Positions 25,201-34,112 of a stretch of 64,000 bases of DNA are shown in pieces (the first letter of the stretch is position 1; the number at the start of each line of letters is the position of its first letter). A program made the translations under genes and the position numbers. The stretch covers positions 1,362,798 through 1,426,797 of the forward strand of contig CM035809.1 in the NCBI GenBank assembly GCA_020466095.1, given 5' to 3'. Under the pieces are notes generated by a model, which saw nothing but the letters and a program-made list of their open reading frames with translations, made no database searches and was not told the origin of the DNA. Origin of the DNA: Chlorops oryzae. Taxonomy: Eukaryota; Arthropoda; Insecta; Diptera; Chloropidae.

Positions 25201-25892
25201 CCTGTAGCTCGTCCAAATCTAGCTGCGAAATTGCGCGCTGAAGTATCGAAGAAAAAACTACAGGAACTCCAAAATAACTGCACCTACAGCGACGGAACAC
25301 CACAAATCGATTGGGAAGTACGAAAGACTCCCGCATGGCGTTTATTATCCTTGAAGTTTGTAACAGCTCAAATGAAAAAAAATTTTAATGGAAAACTTGT
25401 ATTCCAATTTACAGTGAAACCCATGATGAAATACTGGCTTTACGTCTAGCTACACGCAAAGCTGAGCAGGCGTTGCAACAACGTGAATATGAGCTAAATA
25501 TGGAACTGATGAGACAGCGCGTTAAGTCTGCACCACTTTTACTTGAAGGCTCAACTTTTTGGGGTCCAAGTGTTGGAAAATTAACGCACAACTGTCAAAA
25601 TGAGGGTCTCCGACATACTTGTGACAGTTTGAAAAGAAAACAACGAAATAAAGCTAACTCCGAGCAAATCCCATGTCGCAATAAATTGAATGAGTTGCAA
25701 AAAATTTACGGAAGCAGTGGAAAAGCATCGTCTCAATCAAGAAACTCACAGCGAAGTACAGCATCAACACAAAGACGTAAAGGTAAACAAAAGCAACGAT
25801 CATCATTGCCAAATTCACATTTAATGCCACCATCAATGCATTATAATGATAGCGGCGATGAGCTTTCCAGTCTGGATCGTGCGTTTCTTTAG
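22210..25892 (+). CDS. Seven-exon gene, tentatively FAM161/UPF0564-like
   Basis: Frame and splice sites join seven exons: 22210-22447, 22507-22801, 22891-23079, 23142-23369, 23452-23653, 25183-25355, 25415-25892. All introns are GT-AG, and the 1,803 nt read through to 600 residues. The protein is hydrophilic: a Lys/Ser-rich stretch at about 135-160, a coiled-coil candidate at about 180-215 (FEAEVEAFKKTLRDYEEELK), and a conserved-looking C-terminal part with charged helix and RVKSAPLLLEGSTFWGP at about 477-493. That last motif and the helix before it recall the UPF0564/FAM161 family of centrosome and ciliary proteins; I hold this loosely. Intron 5 carries a truncated retrotransposon. Exons 6 and 7 are duplicated at 38,292-39,001. 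Confidence 0.6.
23665..24590 (-). mobile_element. 5'-truncated non-LTR retrotransposon, copy A
   Basis: On the minus strand the RNase H end WVPGHSGVPGNERADELANQ is encoded at about 24,480-24,540. After frame breaks follows the C-terminal cysteine motif PTCTSCLEDEDSAEHFLCYC (about 24,130-24,200), typical of Jockey/I/R1-type elements. The 3' end is at about 23,665 next to TAATAA. Compared with copy B, about 100 bp are missing near 24,050. It sits in intron 5 of the 22,210 gene in antisense orientation. Confidence 0.8.
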
Positions 25893-26167
25893 TTTTTGTT
25901 TCGAATTTTTCGAATTATCGTCATGGTACAAAATGTAAGAATTTATTTTGAATTAAAACTCCTTTTCCGTTATTCCAGTGAGTTCTTGAACAAATTTACA
26001 GAGAATGCTTTATAATAGCGCGGGAATTCATACAAATAGGTATTCAACACTTGCAATCATGTAGAACCAGTTACAATCAAACGCGCAGTTCATTTAGAAC
26101 GCAAATGTTTGCGTGTGTTGAATACTTTCAGGAACTCCTTAGTTATTCCAGACAAGACATTAGACAT

Positions 26168-29100
26168 CTATATCACAACATTGAATTCTTCGAAGCTTTT
26201 TACAACATTATAGGTGGATTTTTCGTCATCGGTGAGTGATGCATTTCCTGGACGACTGAGAATAATCGTATGCATTCCAGACTCTGCTGCAGCAGTGGCT
26301 TCTGTAATATAAGAATAGAATAAATAAGAAATCTTAATTGGTGTATTGAACAGAAAATTAACAACTGCCATTTGCATATTTTCGAACACCGCTTGCCTTG
26401 TGGAATATCGGTTAAAAAGAGCACCTCCTCAGTTTCAACAGACAAATCCTTGGCGATATTCCTATAAGATTGTGATTCAAATTTCATGCCGCTCGTCGTG
26501 TCGAAGTGCGCGCCCAAATAACCCAAGAGATTTCCATGATTCGTCGTTCCAAAAAGTAACTTCTGCGCCCAAATACTTCCACTTGAGTATACAGCGACTT
26601 TTAGTCCCATTTCTTGCCAGCGTTTGAATGCGATAGGAACATCATCATAGACACTAAAATTACAATTGAGTTTTTCACATTTTTAAATGAGAATTAAATT
26701 ACTCACTGTCCTTTTAGCATGCCATCCTTATAGCCTTCTTCCCAAATTAGACCCTGCAGTGCTTTCAATGGTTTCAGTTTCAGATCCTGTGTAATAAGAT
26801 GTCGAACAAAATTGGCAATAACCTCTATTTCTGGCTTGGATTCAATGATTTCTCCACTACACAAATACTCCGCATATTGGGGTAGGTTCTTGAGTTCTTC
26901 TACGATGGAACGTACCGTTTCATCCGCCCATTTATTCTTTAGGATTTTATGGCAATGTTCACTTGAGTAAGGAAAAAGAATGTCCTAATCACGGAGAAGA
27001 AAATAAGCATTTTTTGGTTTTGTAAATGATTTGTAATAAAAAAGTTCAGTATTTCTAATAGACGTTAGCAATCGTGATCAATTTCTACCGAAATTCAGTT
27101 AAACAAAAAGCTGGGAAACCAAATTGTGGCGAAGTTAATTGCGATAATAGTGGCATTCAAGAAAATGTGCAAATTTTGCAGCGAAACGTTCCACCGTGTT
27201 GAGTTTCTTTTGTATGAAAAATTGTTTCCACAGCTGTGGCAACTTTGCACAACGAATGCGCTGTGCACATATAACCATATATGTCACTCTCATAGTCATT
27301 GAGCGGGACGTTTCGCGCCAGTTAGAAAGAGATGTTACTTGGCAGGTAAAAAAAGAGCGCGAGAAAAATACTTTTGGTGAGTACCTAAGTGAAAAATGCT
27401 CATTTTGGTGGGTACCCAAGGCCGTAGTGAAAAGAGCCAAAGTGGAAACGGCTCCTGAGTGGCATATATGGCGGTGAGCAAAATATGCACCATGTTGTGT
27501 AGATGTTTGTAAAGACCAAGCCTACTGCGTCAACCATTTCCATATACAAAATTATTCAAAATAACCACCTATTTATAATAAAAGCCAAGGATAATCGATT
27601 ATAAGGTTACGACAATCAGAGTTCAAATGGTGATTCTTCTGCGCTTCAAGACAAAAAGTTTAAATTAAAGAAATTATGCGTTTGCAGCGTTCCCACTGAC
27701 GCTCGAAAAACATACTACCAATTTGAAAATTTCATAAAACTTGGTATTTAAATACTTAAAACGTCCTTAAAATAAGATATTCTTGTAAAATGATTAATTA
27801 AAAAAAAAAAAACAAAATTTAATAACTTCAACTAATGTTTACAAAAATATTTTAAAAACTTAACGCAACTTTGTGACAGAACTAAAATAAACGTAACAAG
27901 TGATCGGATAAAAGTAAAATCTACGCATGCCGTAATCTTATATTCTATCATTCTTGATTAAAACTATAATGTTTTCAAATTAGCTAATAGCGCGCCTACT
28001 TTACACACCTTGCTATCAGGTCGTTCATGCAAAAGTGGAAACCATATATAACTATATATGTCACTCAGGAGCCGTTTCCATTTTAGCTCTTTTCACCACG
28101 GCCTTGGGTACCCACCAAAATGAGAATTTTTCACTTAGGTACTCACCAAAAGTATTTTTCTCTCGCTCTTTTTTTGCCTGCCAAGTAACATCTCTTTCTA
28201 ACTGGCGCGAAACGTCCCGCGCAATATCTATGAGAGTGACATAGATGGTTATATGTGGTGGAAGCTTTGCCAGTGCATAACTTGCACATTCGAATTTCCA
28301 CAGCTGCTTGAATACCACTAATATGAAATGTAGCCCTGAGTTAGCGATTAATTTTTTCCGAACTTCTAATAAAATATATAAAATAATCTAATATGCCTGT
28401 CACACGTAGATCGAAATTGAGCAATTTTAGAACAAAATTGAATAATGTCAAATTTGTTCTGAAATTTTTTGATATTGAGCAATTTCGATCTACGTGTGGC
28501 AGGCATGTAAGGGTTAAAAATCGTATTGTGATTTCTTATAAAAAATGTATGTGTTATAAATTCCGCAATTGTGTACATTTACAACTTTCGATATAATTCG
28601 ATATCACCTGCAATTTTCACAATTCATTAGGAAATAAACTGTCAGCTGTTTTTGGCACGCGAAATTGCAATAACTGAAATTACATATCGAGCCCTAACCG
28701 CCAAATTGACGTAAGTGACAAAAAACAAATTTTACAGGAGAGCGTTTTTTCTGAGCTTGTTTGCATTGACTGGCATACAAATTATAAAACTTATAGTGCA
28801 ATATCTCCGTTAATATTGAGCATATCGTCGTAATATTTTACTAGGTGATGAGTTTCAGGAATTAGAACATATTTTCATCAAAAAGTCAATTTCGGAAAAA
28901 ATGTCACTTACGTCAATTTGGCGGTTATGGCTCGATATGTATGAACAATTTTTCTATCGAAATTGAAATAGCCTCGAAATTGCGCAATTTCGGAAGCTAT
29001 GAGAACATGCCTCAAACAAAACTAAAGTTACAGTTATAATGGGACCCAAATAAAGGCAAGATTATGTATATTGATAAGAACCCAAATGGCTTGTCAACGC

Positions 29101-29193
29101 AGAAATGGACATAATTTATACTTTGACAAATGATATTGACGTAGTTGTTCCTTCTATGTCCGTTAGTATCACTTTAACTTTATAATTCGACAT
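26168..29193 (-). CDS. Enoph: Enolase-phosphatase E1, copy A
   Basis: Bifunctional HAD-family enzyme of the methionine salvage pathway: it enolises and dephosphorylates 2,3-diketo-5-methylthiopentyl-1-phosphate, in the cytosol. Exons on the minus strand are 29193-29122, 26984-26707, 26653-26397 and 26301-26168, giving 741 nt and 246 residues, near family size. Exon 1 is only 72 nt but carries the catalytic motif I, TDIEGTTTSISF, with nucleophile Asp12 and Glu14. Exon 2 has LFPYS and ALQGLIWEEGYKDGMLKG. Exon 3 has VYSSGSIWAQKLLFG (motif II/substrate region) and FLTD (motif III). The third intron begins GC (AAG|GCAAGC) and ends AG; it is 95 nt. The 2.1-kb first intron holds two or three MITEs. 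It ends FNVVI at TAG 26,168, shorter than copy B. Confidence 0.88.
27148..28320. mobile_element. Long-inverted-repeat element in Enoph intron 1, copy A
   Basis: Arms at about 27,225-27,470 and 28,045-28,312 are inverted copies with about 90% identity by eye, separated by about 570 bp. The outer ends TAGTGGCATTCAAG and TAGTGGTATTCAAG also match in inversion. The arms contain frames that are mirror images of each other, which is why similar peptides appear on opposite strands; they are not genes. A transcript through this intron would fold into a long hairpin. Confidence 0.75.
28393..28506. mobile_element. Short palindromic MITE, copy A
   Basis: 114 bp. Starts ATGCCTGTCACACGTAGATC and ends with its inverse; nearly the whole element is self-complementary. 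Further copies at 42,079, 59,840 and 62,544 show it is a family. Confidence 0.75.
28683..28939. mobile_element. TA-flanked MITE, 257 bp, copy A
   Basis: The inverted ends are almost perfect for about 38 bp: CATATCGAGCC, two variable bases, then ACCGCCAAATTGACG. TA lies outside both ends. It sits in Enoph intron 1, about 180 bp from exon 1. Confidence 0.8.
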
Positions 29194-29605
29194 ATTAAAA
29201 TGATTCAACACTTGATACAGTGAGCTGAAGTTAAAGCGCGCACAAAAATAAAACGCCAATTATGCGGTCCATAAACAGTGATTCTGAATCGCCGATCAGC
29301 CCTGTACGTGTGTGATCGATGCTCTGACATACATTCGATTCAAATTCCTGTATTCATTCATATTTCTTTTGCTGCCGTCCAGTAAAGTTCGCATCTATAA
29401 CCATTTTTTTGTCCGCTTGCGGATATTTTTCATTATATTTATCTCAAATCTCAAATTGTTCTTCTTTTTTAAATTTGTCTGCATAGTCATTACTTATGAC
29501 ATCCCACAAAGCAGTCAGCGACCGATAAACATCAATAAATTCCAAAAGGAATTCATGCTCATTTTCTTTTTCCGTGGACATGTTGACTGCTCGGCACTTT
29601 CCTAA

Positions 29606-30323
29606 TAGGGGGTATAGATACGTCAAATGTTGTATCAACTTTGAGCGTGTGTTAGTGAGAAAGGGTACACCTACGATGTCTGACGGAAAATCAAAATCTT
29701 TGAATTTTTGGTCAAGCAGGTAACGATGTTAGACGGTGAGTCTGAAGGTCTATATCTATGTTGGTTCAACTCTCATTTGTGCGCGATATTCAACGAATGA
29801 ACATCGAACGGAGAGCGGAAAATTTTTTAAAAGCGAGCGGAAAATTAATTGAAAAAATGGAAAAAATATTTTATTTTGGAACTATAGAAGTTTAGCGTAG
29901 TTTGTAGGCTTTTTGGAACGTTAAGTCAAAAGATTATAGCGACTGGAATTTAAAAAACGATAACTACGAAACGCTTTTAATTAAACTGAAAGTAAAATAT
30001 CTGGAGACCACAAAAGAGATCTAACGCAAAAAAAATTAATAATCTTTGAACCTGTTACAGGAGGGAATTAAAAAGGATTTTGGCATTAGAAAGAAGTGGC
30101 GCTGGATATAGTCATCACTCATAATTTTTTTTCCGGTTTTGCCGACGGGAAAATACGCTTTGTTTAAAGCAACCAGGTAGCCGAAACAATAGCGCATGTC
30201 CTTTGCACTCGAAATTCGCTGAAAAAAATGAATATCGTACGACATGTTTATAGTCAATTCAAGTTGGTACCTGCTAACACACGCTCAAAGTTGATACAAC
30301 ATTTGACGTGTCTATACCGCGCA
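29606..30323. mobile_element. Nested Harbinger-like element 1, copy A (718 bp)
   Basis: Inverted ends (TATAGATACGTCAAATGTTG and the reverse of CAACATTTGACGTGTCTATA), with TAA on both sides (29,603-29,605; 30,324-30,326). The MADF frame, on the plus strand at about 29,905-30,110, is broken by stops. It lies in opposite orientation to element 2. Confidence 0.8.
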
Positions 30324-30471
30324 TAAGAATAATTTTTGCCACACACACGATTCATGCGATTCGCAGGTACTCGATTCATGCCATGATTTCTAAAAATTTC
30401 GTCATCACGGAATGATCGGCGATTCACGAAAATTCGTGTCAGTGTGCTGCACACTACTTTATTTTCACTAA

Positions 30472-31189
30472 TGCGGGGTATAGACACGTCAGATGTTGTA
30501 TCAACTGTGAGCGTGTGTTAGTAGGTACCAACTTGAAATTGACTATAAACATGTCGTACGATATTCATTTTTTGCGCGGATTTCGAGTGCTAAGGTCATG
30601 CGCCATTCTTTCGGCTACCTTATTGTTTTTGATGAAGCGTATTTTCCCGTCGGCAAAACCTAAAAAAAATTATGAGTGATGATTTTATTCAGCGCCACTT
30701 CTTTCTAATGCCGGAATCCTTTTTAATTCCCTCCTGTAACAGGTTCGAAGATTACTAATTTTTTGCCATAACTCTTTTTTCGTGGTCTCCGGATATTTTT
30801 CTTTGAATTCAAATATAAGCGTTTCATAGCTAGCGTTTTTTAAATTCCGGTCACTATGTTCTTTTGACTTAACATTCCACAAATCCGACAAATCATACTA
30901 AACTTCTATTAGTTCCAAAATAAAATTTTTTTCTTCCATTTGTTCATTAATTTTCCGCTCGCATTAAAAAAATTTTCCGCTTTCCGTTCGATGTTCACTC
31001 GTTGAATTTCGCGCACAAATGAGGGTTGAACCAACATGTATATAGACCTTCAGACACACCATCTAACATCGTTACCTGCTTGACCAAAAATTCAAAGATT
31101 TTGATTTTCCGTCAGACATCGTAGGTGTACTCTTTCTCACTAACACCCGCTCATAGTTAATACAACATCTGACGTGTCTATACCCCGCA
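30472..31189. mobile_element. Nested Harbinger-like element 2, copy A (718 bp)
   Basis: Ends TGCGGGGTATAGACACGTCA in inversion, with TAA at 30,469-30,471 and 31,190-31,192. Its length is identical to element 1. It keeps a 68-residue MADF fragment on the minus strand. Confidence 0.85.
30685..30891 (-). pseudogene. MADF-domain fragment of a Harbinger-type element, copy A
   Basis: 68 residues starting at SDLWNVKSKEHSDRNLKNAS and including FKEKYPETTKKELWQKISNL with RTCYRREL, the helical core of MADF/Myb-SANT-like DNA-binding domains. It lacks the domain's first helix and stops after RSGAE. Intact PIF/Harbinger elements encode such a protein beside the transposase; here no transposase is present. 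An identical copy is at 44,369. Confidence 0.65.
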
Positions 31190-31678
31190 TAACACATACA
31201 AGCTGATCGGTGATTCAAATTCACTGTTTATGGACCGCATTATAGTGATACAATTATTGGCCTGTAAGTAATTAATCGAAATCTTGGGACATATCCGGCG
31301 ATTTGAAACATCGGTAATTTCCGATACCTGCAATATGCACATCGGGTATTTTTCAAAATTTCGATGTAAATCGAGCACCACTGGCGATTTTCCACTATAT
31401 TTGTTTGCAATTGAAAAAGAGATCGCAGTGAAATTACGACTTCGTTGGAAAAACCCTGTGATACTATATATATGTGTACATACGTACTTATACTATATGA
31501 GTATTTTCAACTTTATTTTAATCTCTCAAGCGTGTAAATGGGGAAAGCAGGCGCTATGAAAACAAGCGAAAGAGTAAATTGACCTGCCTTCTCAAGGTTA
31601 AGTGAAGTCGAAAAATAAAGAAGAAGAGAAGTGCTTTGGAAAAAGTGGAAAACTAGCAGTAATAAGAAAAGAATTAAT

Positions 31679-32418
31679 ATGGAAATGCAGACAGCGCAAT
31701 GTCAAACTTGTGGGACAAAAGATAAATTATTGCGTTGTGCTAAATGCCGTAAAGTTTTTTATTGCTCCAGCTCTCATCAGCATAAGTAGGTAAAAGATGA
31801 TTACTCTAGGATCTACTCTACTCTAGGAATTTTTATATTTTTTGTAGAGACTGGCCCAGGCACAAGCGCGAATGCAATGAACTTGCAAAACAAAAGAACA
31901 ACGCACGTTCAGCGGAAATAGTTAACAGAAATCGTCAACAGCTGCAGCACGTCATATCTGTAGCATCGAATAGTTTGAATAATACCTCACATCCGCCTAC
32001 GCCTAGAACAACATATCCACTGGCGAATGCAGCATCGAGTATCAATCAAGTGCCAATGCAAATCCCCGCCAATGATACTTCAATGAACTATTATGATGAT
32101 AGTGCAATCGTTGAAAATCATGGCACCAATCATAATCTCCATAATGTGGCGAATGAACCAACAATGTCTGTGATATATAATGGAACAAGTCCAGAGCAAT
32201 GTATGCCTCACAGTCAACAAACAGAGCAGATGCTAGTCGATGCTGCAATAATGCAACAAATGCCCTATTATGCCGATAGTGCAGTGTTGACACCACATGA
32301 CTATGTTGATGCAAATACGAATAATACAACTGTGGGGCATCCACTGACAACACAAATGGAACAACTTTTGTTGACGCCTGAACAACAGAACAAATACCAG
32401 CTTATTCCTGAACAGTAA
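31679..32418 (+). pseudogene. Truncated fatiga (HIF prolyl hydroxylase), copy A, MYND part only
   Basis: Exon 1 (31679-31785) and exon 2 (31848-32418) splice in frame to 225 residues. The MYND zinc finger is intact: Cys8, Cys11, Cys20, Cys23, Cys29, His33, His41, Cys45, with EGLN1's His in place of the sixth Cys. Exon 2 breaks at CCTGAACAG, and the first codon of the adjoining retrotransposon sequence is TAA. The poly-Gln tract and the whole oxygenase domain are absent. If transcribed it would give a MYND-only protein; more likely it is a by-product of duplication. It differs from copy B at a few residues (HSQQ vs HGQQ, NKYQLI vs NEYQLT). Confidence 0.8.
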
Positions 32419-33085
32419 TAACTAAAACATGGTCCGCAACACACCAAAGAGGTTTATGCCGAGTTTCAAATGGCGCAGCCCGGCTTCAAAAATGTTGCCT
32501 ACAGAAGCGATGAATCGTAACAAATTTTTTAGGCCGTAGGCGGTAATGTATACGACCTCATATACCCTCCTGGTATACTTTTGTTCAAGCGTGGCCGTTT
32601 TGTAGAGTGAACGCCTACCACGACCACATAAGGTAAGCTATTGGCAGGCAGTTCGCGTACAAACTCATATACTTTTTAAGCTATGGGTAGGCAGTTCGTC
32701 TACAATCTTGTATGATGATGATGATATAAGGGTGGGAGGCACATTAAGTCCCTTGGCAATCAGGCAATTTTTTTTACCAAATTTGCCGTCCCGCGGGAAG
32801 AAGATGGTGGAAAAGAAGGGAAATGGGAAGGTGGAAGGAAAGAAGATGAGGAGTTTAACTCTCGCGGAACTTCCTGGTTCTCTTGAGGTAACCAAGAATT
32901 TCCGTGCGAGGTAGAGCATGAATGTTTTCCATGCTCAGTACGTCGCGGCCCCACTCCCCCATTCTGGCCCATGAGAAAGCGGTGCAGTAGCAGAGGAAAT
33001 GTTCCGCACTGTCCTCGTCCTCGATGCAGGAGGTGCATGTGGGGTCCGCGACGACACAAATGTTCGCCATATGACGACCACATCT
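32416..33085 (-). mobile_element. 5'-truncated non-LTR retrotransposon, copy B, 3' part
   Basis: Same element as 23,665-24,590. It retains a longer C-terminus (ENIHALPRTEILGYLKRTRK) after the cysteine motif. It is split here by insertion of another retrotransposon; its 5' part resumes at 37,322. Confidence 0.8.
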
Positions 33086-33423
33086 GCCTCATTCAGAGCT
33101 GACAAAATACGTGCATATAAATGCGCAAAGTTTTACAATGAAGTAAATAAATGGAACATATACAAAAGCATAAGAAATAAATACAAAGCTGAAATAAACA
33201 AAGAAAAAAATAACTTTATAAAAAATAAAATAAAACATGTGAATAACCAAATGGAAATGTGGAAAAAAATAAAAAGCCTGGTGCTAAAAAAACATAAGAA
33301 AACTGAAACGGTGAAATTTAATGGAGCTGAGTTGACAGACTATGTAGAAATTGCAAATAAATTTAATGCATACTTTGTTGGTAGCATAGTGCAAATTGTG
33401 TAAAGTATCGATAATGTGCCATA

Positions 33424-33809
33424 TCGTCGGCTTAAAGTGTAAACCTGCTAAGTCCACTTTTAACCGATTTCGATTTTACGATGTAATTCGATAGAAAAAA
33501 GCACACTGCATCGTCAGGGAAAAAAATCTTTTTTAATTTCAAATTCTAAATACGGAGAAATTGGTGATGAGTAAAACTGCTAAGTCCAACTGTGGTCAAA
33601 GTTTACAGCTAACACCAACAAGTGACTCCAAGTAGACTTTGTATGGTGCACAAAATCGAATTTAGAAAAGACTTCATATAGAAACGAAATAAACCACCCA
33701 TATTTTGGGTCTCCTTCCCTTCCTTGAAGTCTTGGAAACAAAGTGTTTTTTGTTTACCCTGTAAAGTTTTGAAATTGTTAGTTAGCAGGTTTACACTTTA
33801 AGCCGACGA
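33424..33809. mobile_element. TA-flanked MITE inside the retrotransposon, 386 bp
   Basis: Inverted ends TCGTCGGCTTAAAGTGTAAA (both sides, continuing CCTGCTAA) with TA outside. It interrupts the retrotransposon frame; removing it joins open frame to open frame. Confidence 0.85.
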
Positions 33810-34112
33810 TATAATAGCTGCATTCAACCGATCCAACACACATTTCTCTTTAGGGAAGTGATAAGTAATGAAGTCTTAAAAGTTTGCAAAAAACTAAAAA
33901 ATAAAACTGATTTCTACGGTATAAGCCCGAAAATATTGAGTGACCAATGGCATGTAATAGGACAGAGTTTAACAAAAGTTGTGAATGAATCATTGAGAAA
34001 TGGACATTTCCCAAGCTCATGGAAATAATCAATGATAACCCCGGTAGAAAAAGTTCCTAATACAGTGAGTTGTGATGAAATCAGACCAATCAATTATTTA
34101 AGAACACTTTAT

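Larger units (their letters stand above)
29263..31239. mobile_element. Harbinger-like outer element holding two nested ones, copy A
   Basis: The ends TGCGGTCCATAAACAGTGA are inverted repeats, with TTA duplicated outside (29,260-29,262; 31,240-31,242). Of its 1,977 bp, two 718-bp relatives make up most. The remainder codes on the minus strand for a broken MADF-type DNA-binding domain (from MSTEKENEHEFLLEFIDVYR, about 29,444-29,580). TTA duplications together with a MADF/Myb-like protein fit PIF/Harbinger. It is inserted 67 bp upstream of the Enoph ATG. Confidence 0.82.
23665..32415. repeat. Segmental tandem duplication, unit A (8,751 bp)
   Basis: It starts at the 3' end of the truncated retrotransposon and runs through exons 6-7 of the 22,210 gene, all of enolase-phosphatase, the Harbinger composite, and exons 1-2 of fatiga. 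It is repeated as unit B at 32,416-46,089. Identity is about 99% by eye outside insertions; coding differences are a handful of substitutions. At 32,415/32,416 fatiga exon 2 (CCTGAACAG) joins the retrotransposon end (TAATAACTAAAAC). Confidence 0.9.

Noticed and set aside
27196..28318. Two similar 85-93 residue frames on opposite strands (also 40,881-42,004)
   Set aside because: They are the two arms of one long inverted repeat; the likeness is a consequence of DNA symmetry, not of two protein genes.
32042..32353. Minus-strand frame of 103 codons, also 45,716-46,027
   Set aside because: Exact antisense shadow of fatiga exon 2.
32708..33403. Plus-strand frames of 68 and 134 codons over the retrotransposon join
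   Set aside because: The first is antisense to the truncated retrotransposon; the second fuses antisense sequence to the linker of the inserted retrotransposon at 33,086.
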